A stretch of DNA of 64,000 bases, taken from assembly GCA_033439685.1 (NCBI GenBank), contig JAUEDM010000002.1, forward strand, positions 1,736,001-1,800,000, written 5' to 3'. This stretch comes from Apodospora peruviana. Its lineage: Eukaryota; Ascomycota; Sordariomycetes; Sordariales; Lasiosphaeriaceae. The translations under genes and the position numbers were made by a program. The notes beneath the pieces are model-generated. The model ran no database searches, was not told where the DNA came from, and saw nothing but the letters and a program-made list of their open reading frames with translations. Numbering within the stretch: the first letter of the stretch is position 1; every line of letters begins with the position of its first letter. Positions 44,000 through 55,200 of the stretch are shown piece after piece.

Positions 44000-46900
44000 A
44001 TGTCACCACCGACACCACACGAACCCCCGCCGCAGAACCCGACGACACCGCGACGCACTTCGGCCGCTAAACATGGCGAAACGATCGCAACACCAGCAAA
44101 GCGCCGCGCCTCGGCGCACGCCGGCGCAACCCCCAAGAGCGCTCCAGCCGCCTCGGCCGGCGAGAGCTCGCAGCGCAAGAAGCCAGAGCCGACTCTGTTA
44201 GCCGATTTTTTCCTTGGTCGCCCGTCGCCCGCGCGCAAGGCTGCCCAACGGTCGGCATCAAAACAACGTCGGAAGAGCGTAGCGTTGGACGCAGCTGGGG
44301 TGCGTGAAGAGTTGCGCCAGGAGATGCGCGCCGCGGCAGTACGGAGGGTCCAACAGCCTGGCGGAGTTCATGAGCGTGTCAAAGCATGGCAGAAATCGAA
44401 TGTGATCGCCATGAAGGCGCAGGGTGGGGGTGTACCGAATGCTGAGGATGTCCGCAGCGAGCCGACCGAAGTTGGTGTTCACATTGACGCTGCGAGCGTC
44501 ACCGAGGAGGATCGCGTGAGGATCAAGCTGCGGCTAAAAGCGAAGAAGAACAAGGAAAACGCCGACAGGGAGGCCGAGGAGGCGGTGAAGCTGGCAGCTG
44601 AAGAAGCCCAGGAGCACACCGAATCCGAGGATGACGAACCGGGGAAGCAGACCCCGGAACCACGATCCAAGAGCCCACCCAAAAAGAGGATAGTTAGTGA
44701 CTCCAACTGGATGAAACGGGGGAAGGGAAAGAGTCCTCCTCGGGCAGGTCCGGCGAAACCGAAAGGGGAGGCGAGTCCAAGTCCAAGGCCGATACCGAAG
44801 GACTTCTTACAACGAACCGCGCGGAACCCTTCGCCCCAGAATAAGGTGAAAGAATGGGCCAAGGGGGTTGAGCTCCCGGAGCCACGCCCGGAACCGCCAA
44901 GGGTGAAACAATACCACCACCACAAATCAGGCGAGACAGTGACAGTCGAGGAGGCTGCTTCCAGTGTGGCAACGCCAGAATCAAGTACTACGGCGGAGCC
45001 AAAAGCTCCAGTGGACGACGGCATACGGGTGAAGCCTATGAAGCCAAAGAGACCGAAAATCGAGACGGATGATGGGATCAGGATATATCCAACTCGGAAG
45101 AAAGAACCACCAGATGATGGAATTCGGGTTCACTCCGTTACCAGCACTTTGCCAGACGACGGTATCAGAATCCGACCTGGCCCGGTGGTTGCTGCCGATG
45201 AAATAAAGGTTCGGCCTGCCTCAGCGAGACGACCATCCGTGGAGAGGAGTACGCGAATCGCAAGCACGAGACGAGATCATTCGCCAAGCGATGTAATAGA
45301 ACTCGTTGAGGAGTCAGAGACTGAGGTTGCCCCTCCGACGAGGAAAAGGCGGTCTTCCCAGAGGAGACCCAGGAGGAGTCCTAGCCCCACGGTAATCACC
45401 CAGACGGAGACGACCACAGATAGCAAGATAACAGAATCCGAGGCGGTTACTTCTGATCATGACGGGTCAGACGACGGTACTTCTATACTGCCCACGGTCT
45501 TAGGAAACAAATCACTGGCAGATATTCCAGTCGGATACTCGGCTTTCAGCGAACTCGACTTGCCACTTGGAGCCGATGCCAGGAATAGTGTCCCAAAGAA
45601 GCCGAAGGCTCAGAGGAATCCGAGCTTCAAAGCAATGCCAAACGTGTTCAAGAAGGTTGTGAGCGGAGCCAAGGAAATTATCCACGACAAGGTCGATCCT
45701 CCCCGTACGGCGGTTCCAAACATTCCGCCAAGCATCGAGTCCTGGTTGAGTAACACAGTCGATCCTTTTGTTGAGGGGCCCTCAAAGAAGCAGCCGGCTG
45801 AGGAAGAACGGGCGCAGGAAGCCCGAAAATCGTCCTCGCCAGGGCCGAGACAGAAAGAGCCGGTAAAACCTACAGCTGCTCCAGTAGCTGAGAACCAGGA
45901 GAATGCGGATCCTCGGGTTGATGACAGTGATGCAACCCCCAGAATGGAGAAGACACCGACGTCAGGATTGAAGAGAAGTCGGGCGACTAGAAGTCCCGCT
46001 TCTCCCCTCAAGTCTGGTGGAAAGAAGCCCTTTAGGGAGGCGTTGAAGGAAGCCTTCCGAGGGCAGTCAGGTGGGCACAAGCTACCGCCTACAATATACC
46101 CGAGCTGCGAGGCGGATGACGTAGAAACGGAGCCTGAAGATGACGAGGAATGGGGACCAAACACGCCACGGCGGCACCGCTCACCCGAGTCAAGCAAGCG
46201 ACCGCCGTCCCCCGATCCTACGTCCACGGTCGACTCGACCTTGTCGTCGTCGGTGAGCACTGATCCGGGCTTCCGGAGAAGACCGCCTCCAACGAATGGC
46301 ATTCATGAACTATCCACGATAGTGTCCGAGGGTTCCAGCAGTTTCATCACCGAAACTGACACCATGTCGACTGTTTCTCAGACCACCGTGACCCAGGCTA
46401 CAGCGTTTACGAAGTCTAGTGGACTCTCTAGACACAGGAGCCAGCGGTCTGGTCTCAAGCGTCGCCTCACCAAGCACTCAGACCTCGTTTCGGTTTTGTC
46501 CCTCCCAGATGATGGTCAACTCGTCGCGCCAAGCAGATCCAAGAGCATCAAGTCCTCTCGCAGTCTCCACCGGAGACCTAGCAAACTGGACAAGGGCAAA
46601 GTCGATGATCTGCTGGATGAGTTTGCCGACGACGAGCACTTTTATCTGAGAGAACTGAAGACATTAGTTGATGGAGTCGTTCCGGTACTGCTGAAGCAAG
46701 TGGTTCACGGGGATGCGAGCACCAGGGCCGGTCTGTTTGACCGAGGCACGCCCGACAAGAAGGCAGATTCTCTGGCCAAGTCGGTGGTCAACATGGGCGT
46801 TGCGCTGGAAAAACTGCGCAATTTTCACAGGCGTGTGCCGCTCTCGGATATCCGCCATCTGCTCACCTGGCTTGAAGCGGTCTCACCCATCTATGACAAC

Positions 46901-49777
46901 TATCTTGATGTGTGGAGGCTCGGGTTCCAGGACCTAATTGTCAATTTGGCGCCGCTAGGTCCCGATGATGAGGACTCATTGTTGAATGCGCTGCCTCGGG
47001 ACGAGAACGGGGATGTGCTTGGGGAGAATGGAGAGCGGGTGGATGTTGCGTATCTGTTGAAGAGGCCGCTGATCAGGATCAAGTGGATGACCAAATTTCT
47101 CAAGGTGAGCTCATCATATCGAATGTCTTGTTTGGTGTCGGTTCTAACCCAGGTTGGTTTATAGGCAGCTACCTGGGTGGTAGGATCTCGCGAGCTTGAG
47201 GACCTGCTTTCCATATTCGAGAGTCTCCAGGAGAAAGCCCGGAAGAGACATCGCGAGGAAACTGCTCGCATGACCGACGAAGACGCCATCAACACGGACA
47301 CCACCCGTGCGCGAGATTTGCGAAATCTCGCTCCGGTTGACAGCGTTGTGATTGACCAGTCTCGACAGGTCGCGGCGAAAGACTTATTTTCCCTGGATCT
47401 CGATCACTCAAGCGGCCAGCGGCTGGAATGCCAGGTTGAGCTGGTACACCGAGATAACCTCGATGTCCCTACTGATAAGGGCGACGTTCTCATTCGCGAA
47501 ATTGGCAACTCTTCGAGATCATGGCTGCTATTCCCTCCTGTTGCGAAGGAAAACATCTCGGCCCGGAGAAGTGATGGCGAGCAGGCACTTGTTGTCATGA
47601 TCCGGGGTACACATAATTGGAGGGAATGGTTCGAGCTAATCAAGCTATCTACGAATAACGATGACCAGATTGCGGACTGGTTGGATATCCTGGGTAGTGA
47701 CCCATACCCGCCGACGCCTCGATCCAAGATGTCGATGAACGCGGCAAGGGAAACAACTCCCCCAAGACAAGATGAGGTTGAGATCCCGGTTGGTGAACGT
47801 AAGCTTCGTAAGGAGCCGACCATGGGTTATATGGCATCTGTGGAGAAGCCAAAAACCCTGAGCCGTTATCATCACCGACAAGCGAGTGCGCCTTCTACGC
47901 TGGCTACTGCGACAATTGGTCTCTCCTCTGACCATACTTCAACGCGGGACGATTGTCCTCAGTCGGCAAGGGCTCGTACGTTGCCGAATGCACCTGCGGA
48001 GGATTTTGGCTCGCCTTCCCGAGAACCAGCTAAGCTGACGAAGCCGCGTCCCAACTCGACGCCATATCGTGATGATGGCGCTCCACCTCCGCCGATCCAC
48101 CGCACTTTGACGTCCAAGTCTCCGTCCCAGTTGCCCTCCAGGTCACCTCCTAACCTTTCCCCGCCGGCGGAACATGCTCCTGCCCGAGTGAAGCGACGAA
48201 CGTCGTCCCCGCTCAAGCATGAATATCACCCGTCGGATATTTCCTCCGGCAGCTCAAGCGGCTCGGAGGATGATTCCGAGACGTCTCAATCCTCCAGCGA
48301 CGAGCTAGACGAGGACGACGTGCCCGACACGATTCCTGGTTACAGCATCAAGCCGTCCGCAACCGAATCGATGGTGTCGGAGAGCAGTATAGCACCGTCT
48401 CAGTCGGCTTCTCAGGTTGGCGTGTCAAGCGCGCGCAAGGGTGAGCTGGAACGTCATGTGCAGAGCTTCGTCGCGGCGGTATCGTACTGGTCCAATAGGA
48501 AGGGAATATGGAAGGACATTACCGTCGAACCTGCGTCCATCGTGGTGCACCCCGGCAGCGTGGAGGTGCATCGCCTCAACGAGCACCTCGGCCACAAGCA
48601 GGCGTACCCGCTTCAGTCATCGGGCACGTCCGAGGTCGACAACAGAGACAAGGACGCCGGCGTCGTGGTGCCGCTGGTCAGCCTCGTTCTTACTCCCGTG
48701 GTCATGATCCGCAGGAGCACGGCCCTCGACCTCGAGGTCCGCAGCCGGGCGTCGCACGAGTCCCGCCTCAAGATCGACAGCGGCATGTACCGCTTCCGCG
48801 CCGCGACCCAGGCGGAAGCCCAACACCTCTACGAGGCGGTGCACCAGAGCCGGCTGAACAATGCTAGGTATATTCAGCTCAGCGAGGAAGCGCGCGTCCG
48901 CTCCTTCGGGCAGCAGGTGAACAACGAGCTCGGGGGCGATGGCAGCGGCGATGGTGGCAGCTCCGGCAACGGGCGGAGCTGGTTCGGTCGCAAGAACAGC
49001 TACCGCGCGTCCACGCGCGCCCCGAGCATGTCCCAGGGCAGCGGCTCGACCAGCATCTCAGCCAACAGTTTTCTGAAACGGCTGACAGGTGGCGGCAACA
49101 CGTCGTTCAACCTTGACAAGTCGACCGTTGACAAGCAGTCACGTCCCGGCTCAGGCGCGGGCCGCGGCGGTGGCGGTGGTGGCGGCAGCAGCCTGTACAC
49201 TTCGAGCGCGTCGTCCGGCGGCGGCTCGTCGACGCCGCCGCGGAGTATATCCATCTCGCTGTCCGGGTCGGGCAGCCAAAGCCTCAGCCTGAGCCTGAGC
49301 CAGAGCCAGAGTCGGTGGAGCAACGGCCTGGCGAAGCCGTGGAGCCCAGACCCGGACCGGCCGCTCGAGATCCGCTGCCACCTGGCGGTGCAGAACAACC
49401 GGTGGGCCGACAAGGGCGACTGTATTTTGACGATTAGCAGGCCGCCGCCCGGTGTGAGGCAAGAGCTGGCGCTGTACCACGGGATGGAGAAGCGGGTGAT
49501 TGTCACGCACGCGACCAAGAAGACGGGGGACAAGCCGCTGATTTTGTTGGATGCGGTCCTGGGGTCGAAGTGCTTTAGTATGCTTGGGAACCGGGGGATC
49601 ATGTGTAGCGTTTGGGAGAATCTAAGGGATGAGGATGGGAATGTGGGTATGGCGCCGCGGAACGGCGCGCTGGCGGGCCGGGTGACCAAGTGGTGCTTCC
49701 AGTGCAAGAATGTGCAGCAGGCGCAGTGGATCATGGGCATGGTGACGAGTGAGGTCCCCGGGCTGGTGCTCGTTTAG
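44000..49777 (+). CDS. RhoGEF-like protein: disordered N-terminus, DH domain, PH-like modules
   Basis: Two exons, 44000-47104 and 47165-49777, give 1905 aa; the 60-nt intron has GTGAGC, a TTCTAAC branch point and ATAG. The frame extends upstream without ATG, so ATG 44000 (MSPPTPHEPPPQ) is the start. Residues 1 to about 860 are disordered and charged, with a run of DDGI(R)V repeats at about 337-405. The DH domain spans about 866-1095 (DDLLDEFADDEHFYLRELKT, RVPLSDIRHLL, YLLKRPLIRIKWMTKFLK) and is interrupted by the intron at its core helix. A PH-like region follows (about 1105-1230, with WLLFPPV and WREWFELIKLS), then disorder, a second PH-like module (about 1455-1620, with VQSFVAAVSYW and MYRFRAATQAEAQHLYEAV), and a third beta-rich C-terminal domain (about 1775-1900). 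It would activate a Rho-family GTPase at the cortex. It does not look like Bud3, whose DH lies near the N-terminus. Confidence 0.85.
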
Positions 49778-50681
49778 GAGAGGAGGTGTCGGCACTGGGA
49801 GGCTGGCCATCACCATGATTATGGCCAGTGGTGTAGTGTGGGTGGTGAGTTGGATGGGTCCGATCATGAGGAGGACCGGGTAGTTTATAAAGCGAGGGAG
49901 AAAAGAAGGCGGGAGAGGATGGAGAGGAGACCGTCTTTGGCATCGTCGTCATCGTCGTCATCGTCATGCTCGAAATCAACGGCCATTGGGCTGAGGAAGA
50001 GCTTGGCTGAAGGGAGATTGAGGGGCGTGATGAGGACGGATGCCTTTCTTTAGGGGGTCGCTGAATGGCATAATGGCTGCTGGTGAGGTTTGGCGTTCAT
50101 TTGTCCTTCTTTGCATGTCATAGATGCACATACCATTTATACCCCCACTTTGTTGTTTTATATGATGGACTGCTTGTACTAGGAATTGGGGTTTCTTTTG
50201 TTGCGACGCGTTCTGGAGTTTATGCCTCCTTTGGTTCGAGGGATGGGCTATACCTTATTGTAGTTGATGGCTTGTTTGATACCTAGGTTAGATACTTTGG
50301 GGATCAAGATAGAGATGTGTCACGTTTATATATCACATGGGAACTAATCATATACAATCTGCGGCCCCTTAATAAGGCCACAATCGACAAAGTTTAATTC
50401 CGCGAAACCCTGCAGGCCCAAACTCTAAGATGAGACGACTTTTTTACACCTTCCCCCCTCTCCCCCCCGTCTGTCCGAGGACGACAATGGCTACAAAAAC
50501 AGGCAGGCTGCCGCCCCTGAGCACCTGCTCGGAATCCTGCCTTTCCATCAACCAGATGCACTCACCACATCAAGGTAAGCTCCATTGCCCTGTTGCGCTG
50601 CTGTGGCTCAAACCCGCCAATCTAACACCTCCCGGCTGAGACAGATATCTTCTACCACCATCATATTGGACGGTTGCAGCC
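49778..50681. other. Intergenic; 3' region of the RhoGEF-like gene and leader of the F-box pseudogene
   Basis: No separate gene seen. A short ATC/GTC-rich simple repeat lies at about 49940-49965. Sequence before 50682 is the remnant leader of the F-box gene. Confidence 0.45.
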
Positions 50682-52210
50682 TTGCCAGGTGCCAAAGGAA
50701 AGATGCTTTGGACATCTCTGCCCGCCGAGATTCGCCTCATGGTTCTGGAGGCCATCACACAGCAGAAGCATCCCGGCTGGGCTTCAGTCGCACCCGTCTG
50801 CAAAGAATGGCAACTCTCTATAGAGAAGCAAAATTTTCGTCGGTTGAAAATACAAGCGTCCTGCCTGGACGATTTCGAGCGTATCATTCAGCAGAGCAAG
50901 AGAGCGAGGCTCGTTCAGCACATTTGGCTTGATGTCGAGCTACCGGAATACTCATGTCGACTTTGCAAAAGGAGCGAGTTTTATTCCTGGTCGCATCGTA
51001 ACAGTTCCATTATCGGCAAAGGAATGTGGAAGCTGTTCCGTATCCTTAGCAACTGGGAGTCGGGGGCCAGGACTCGAAAGAGGAGAATTGACTTTGGAGC
51101 TCAACGCATACTCTCCCAGCGACTCGAAGCACTGGTTCAAGAACTACTCTTTCGCCTCGGACAACAAGGATAACGAATATGCAACTTTCAACTGCAGTAG
51201 CTGGCACAATCCGCAGCATGGCTGGGTCGATGGCCAGCAAAATACGACTCCTCCTTGCTCAGTTGTGCAACGGCTCTTTGAAACTATTGATTTGCGCTTC
51301 AAAGAAGACCTTCCTCGCGTCGAGATCGTCTCTGGTTTCGTCGTACGTCGACAGCTACGTCGCCGGCTTCGACCAAACTCACTTCTGCTTTTACTTAGCA
51401 AGCTTTCGGGCCTGGAGAGCATCATCTACGAGCCATGGCCGCTATTGGAACGCGACTGGAGGATGTTCAATGACAAGCGTATGCATTGATACCAAAATCT
51501 TAAGTAGGAATTCAGCTAAAATTCCGGTTACAGACTTTTCCCAGTTGGTCCAGAATCACCTTCCACAAACTTTCAAGAGAGTTTCCATCTTTGAAGATTT
51601 CAGCGAAAGCCATGCAAGGATGATAGGCCAAACTGGCCAACTCATGCCTTGGCAATCGCAAGTGGAAATCTCCCGCGTCGTGGATCCTCGGATTGCTGCG
51701 GCGTTTGCCGCCAGGAGTATCGACCTCGAATAACTCTCGGTTGCCGACATGGTCAACGCCGAGGATTTCTTCTCCCGCTCTGCTTGCAACTCGTCATGGA
51801 TATGACATCGCCTTGAATCCCTGGCGCTGACGTCGCAACTCCTACGAGATACGCAGAGCCACAAGGATAATGATATCGATACCTTGCTATACGTAGCTGG
51901 CACCACCGCACTGGGGATGCCGAGATTGCAGGCTTTTGTCCTCTGGAATGGCATCGAGGGGGAAGCCTGCGCATTCATCTACCATACAGACGGGGGTCGT
52001 GCAGCATCCATCACCTAGCGGGGGACACGGGATATGCAGCTCAGCTCTCGCGTAATAAAAGCATGGCAATGCGTGGCCACGGAGAATCGTGTGTACGGAG
52101 CATTCCAAGTTGGCAAGCAACGAGTGCACGGCGTCATAAGATCCCATGGCGATGCCATCCATTATTTAAACCTCCCCTGTCCGGTCGTTGCTCCTGCGTC
52201 GCTTTGGTAA
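50682..52210 (+). pseudogene. Decayed F-box protein gene (DUF6546-type family)
   Basis: The start ATG 50682 (or 50703, MLWTSLPAEIRL) leads into an F-box (LPAEIRLMVLEAI ... WASVAPVCKEWQ), followed by the family signature LDDFERIIQQ, VQHIWLDVELPEYSC and NSSIIGKGMWKLFRILS. The reading frame shifts by one base in the G5 run at 51062-51066; the next frame continues as LTLELNAYSPSDSKHWF to MFNDK. A normal intron at 51479-51533 (GTATGC ... TTACAG) then joins to HFSQLVQNHLPQTFKRVSIF. Three in-frame stops follow: TAA 51731, TGA 51803 and TAG 52016. Coding similarity continues around and beyond each of them, up to LPCPVVAPASLW and TAA 52208. This is one gene body of about 465 codons, non-functional as written. 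Intact relatives are numerous in Sordariomycetes, with an F-box that would bind Skp1. Confidence 0.85.
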
Positions 52211-55200
52211 ATACGGAGGAAGGAAAGACAATGTAATTGGTCCCTTGTTTGGGATCTCGTTTTGAAATCCTAGATATATCCTTATCCGCTTTTTGTTTCC
52301 GTACGTTAACCAAGTTCAGTGCTGTCTGTTCAATATCTTGGTATTACTATTTCTACATGGCCTCCAAGAAGTCCGTGAACCGATCACGTCTGGAACAGAA
52401 GTGACTAAGTAGGGCAGGGAGGTACAGAAAAGGGGCGACTAAACAGCGACTCACTTATCTCCTCACTTCATTTCCCTTTTCTCTCTTGTTCTTGTTCACT
52501 TAATCAGTTATTCTTCTTGTTTCTTTTTCTAGAGGCAGAATAGCAGCAGGCAACGGTTGGCAGGCAGCGGCTCTGCTTATGTGTCACGTAGCATTGGACG
52601 GATGGATGCCGGCGCTGCCACGCCACGCTCAGTCCACGATCTTTAGGGGGGCCAACGAAAACCGTGTCACGGGGTTGTGGGATCAAAAGCATCATCATGT
52701 CATCGACCATCTGATCAGGCGGTGTAGGCGGTTGAGCGGCGTGTGCGTCTGCTGTGCAACTATCTCTAGGCGTCCCGTAGGTCCCCTATCAAATATATTT
52801 TACATAGCGCGCTGCCGAGGCTCGCAGCAGGCGGCCACGCTATATTGCCTCCTTGGGTATCGAGACCAAGGTGATCAAGGCACCATTAGGTTACACGGCA
52901 GCGGTTGTGTCACGGGTTGGAAGCATTCCATTTTTTTCTTTTTCTCTTCCCCCTTTCCAATGTCAACTCTGTGAGACACAGAGACGCACGGGCAGTGACA
53001 TTAGAGCCATCAGAGGAAAGCGGGAACCGGGAACCAATCCCAGGGACGGGAGCCGGGGATGGATGGCTGCGCGCCGTGGCCCGTCGTTCGTTGTGGGTTT
53101 GTCAACAACGTGCTGCGCCTTTTTCTGGTTATGGTTGGTTCATAGAGTGCGTCGTGGCACGGCATTAGCAGCAGAGCAGCATCGCCCGCTTATAATACAT
53201 TATCCTATTGGAGAAGGCCTAAGGATGGCTTGTTGGTCGTTTAAGCTTGTCTGCGTGGGGAGTCGGTGAGCGGTATCACCAAGTCCCATTCTGGAAGGAG
53301 AAACGTAAATAAAATAGAATAAAAAATAATTTCAGCGTTCAACCAGAAAGCATGAACATGATACCGCTCGCCGCACCGGATCTGATTCCCAATGAGGAAA
53401 GGAAATCACAAATCCGGGTCCCGTTCCCATCCAGTGGCTGAGCTTCAACGACGGGTGAAAATGAAGTCAGTCATGCGAAAGACTGAGTGGACTCGGAACT
53501 ATGTCCGCTCCAAACGTCTACCGGTACCTGTATCCAGTCCCGTGGGTCAGGAACGGGCCAGCCAGCCTCATGACATGTTTCAGCTGGCAGGAACCCTGAA
53601 TATCACGGCCATTCGGTAAGAAAATAGGACATTTTGCCCGCCACTATAGCAACTGAAGGAATCCGACATATACTGGCTGAGCACAGGGGTACTTGCACGG
53701 GTTAGGGTTACTACACTTATACGTTCCCAATGCAACAACAACACATTCATCTCTACATACCACAAATCAAAACAAACTACGTACCATATCCAGTACCCAT
53801 TGCCGTCGCCGTTCCACCAAGACCTGACAGTTGGTACTGTCCTGCGTAGGTAACAAAGGGGCCGTTTAGAAGCCAATCAAGACACATTTTTCCTCGTCGA
53901 CAACGGCCATCGTGGCACAGACTGGCATCGGGCCTTTGAACTAATGAATCTTGCCGTCCCTGGCCATCTCAACGGGCCCTTCATTTTGCTGAAAAGTATA
54001 TGTGTATGCATACATCGGGGACGATGATCTCCGTGAATGGGTTGGGGATAGAAAAGGGGGGTCAGGATTCACCCTTCCAGAGACCATCAACACCACACAG
54101 AGCCAAAATAAAACTTAAACACGTTAAAATGTTGTATTCATGCTTACAGGCCCTAAAGAAGGGCTTACAGGCCCTAAAGAAGGGCTTACAGGCCCTAAAG
54201 AAGGGCTTACTCAGCCAAGTGTAGATCTATAGTTCGGTACTCCGGCAAAGATGAAGATGGAAAGGACCAAAACATACCTCCGTACCTAATCGAAAAGTAG
54301 AGGGAGACCTTGAAGATCCCAGGCACCTACCTAGGCAGGTATGTGAATGAATGCGACCGCGATATTGGAGCAAACACAAACAAAAAGGTAGGTATACTTC
54401 ACAATCCCCAATTCTCACTTGTTAGTCACATATCAAGTTAGTTGATTGTACATATTGTTGGAATGTATATTATCACAATCCTAATTCCCACTTATTTATT
54501 TATCAGTTAGTAACAACCTCTTAAGTTGTATCGGCTCGCTTGGCAAACGAAAAAGAACGTACGACGTACGTATAATTCGGAATCCTACTCCCCACTTAGT
54601 TACCTTGGACTCTCTCTACAAGTCTCCGTACTGTCCCTCTATGACGAGTGCCACTCCGCTCCGTCTCAGTGTATTTCTTTGATGTTCAGCATATTAGACT
54701 TAGTAGGAATATTCGGACCGTCCAGACGGCCGTCCTTTGAAGTGGAAAAAAAGGGGTTGTCATGTGGCTGTGTCAAGCGGTCAGACATGTGACCAACCAA
54801 CCTGGTCTGGCATGGCCGAGATCAGATTATTTTTTCTGCTGCTCACTGCAGAGAATCAAACATGTGCTGCAGAAGAAGAATATCGAACAACAGAGAAAAA
54901 AAATCATTATCTGTGATCGTGATGTGAAGACGTGGCGGTGGTTCCCCCCCCCCCCACGCCGTCATGGACAGCTCTTTGATATCGATCACATGGTGTACGC
55001 GGTACTTTTTAGGCCATTTCCCGATTGGAACAAGGTGTCTGTCTATATTTAGCACAAGCGACCTTTATGTACGCGCACTATGCGGATGGTTGGTGGTGGT
55101 GGCAGTAACACAAAGTCGAGCCCGGTTACGATTCGTTCTTTGTTATGATGAGGCCTCTCTCTGCCCCGGTTACTTGCAGCACCGCTTCGTCACGGCCAAA

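Noticed and set aside
44000..49777. Assignment as Bud3
   Set aside because: The DH domain sits in the middle of the chain after about 860 disordered residues, unlike Bud3 orthologues; kept as a generic RhoGEF-like protein.
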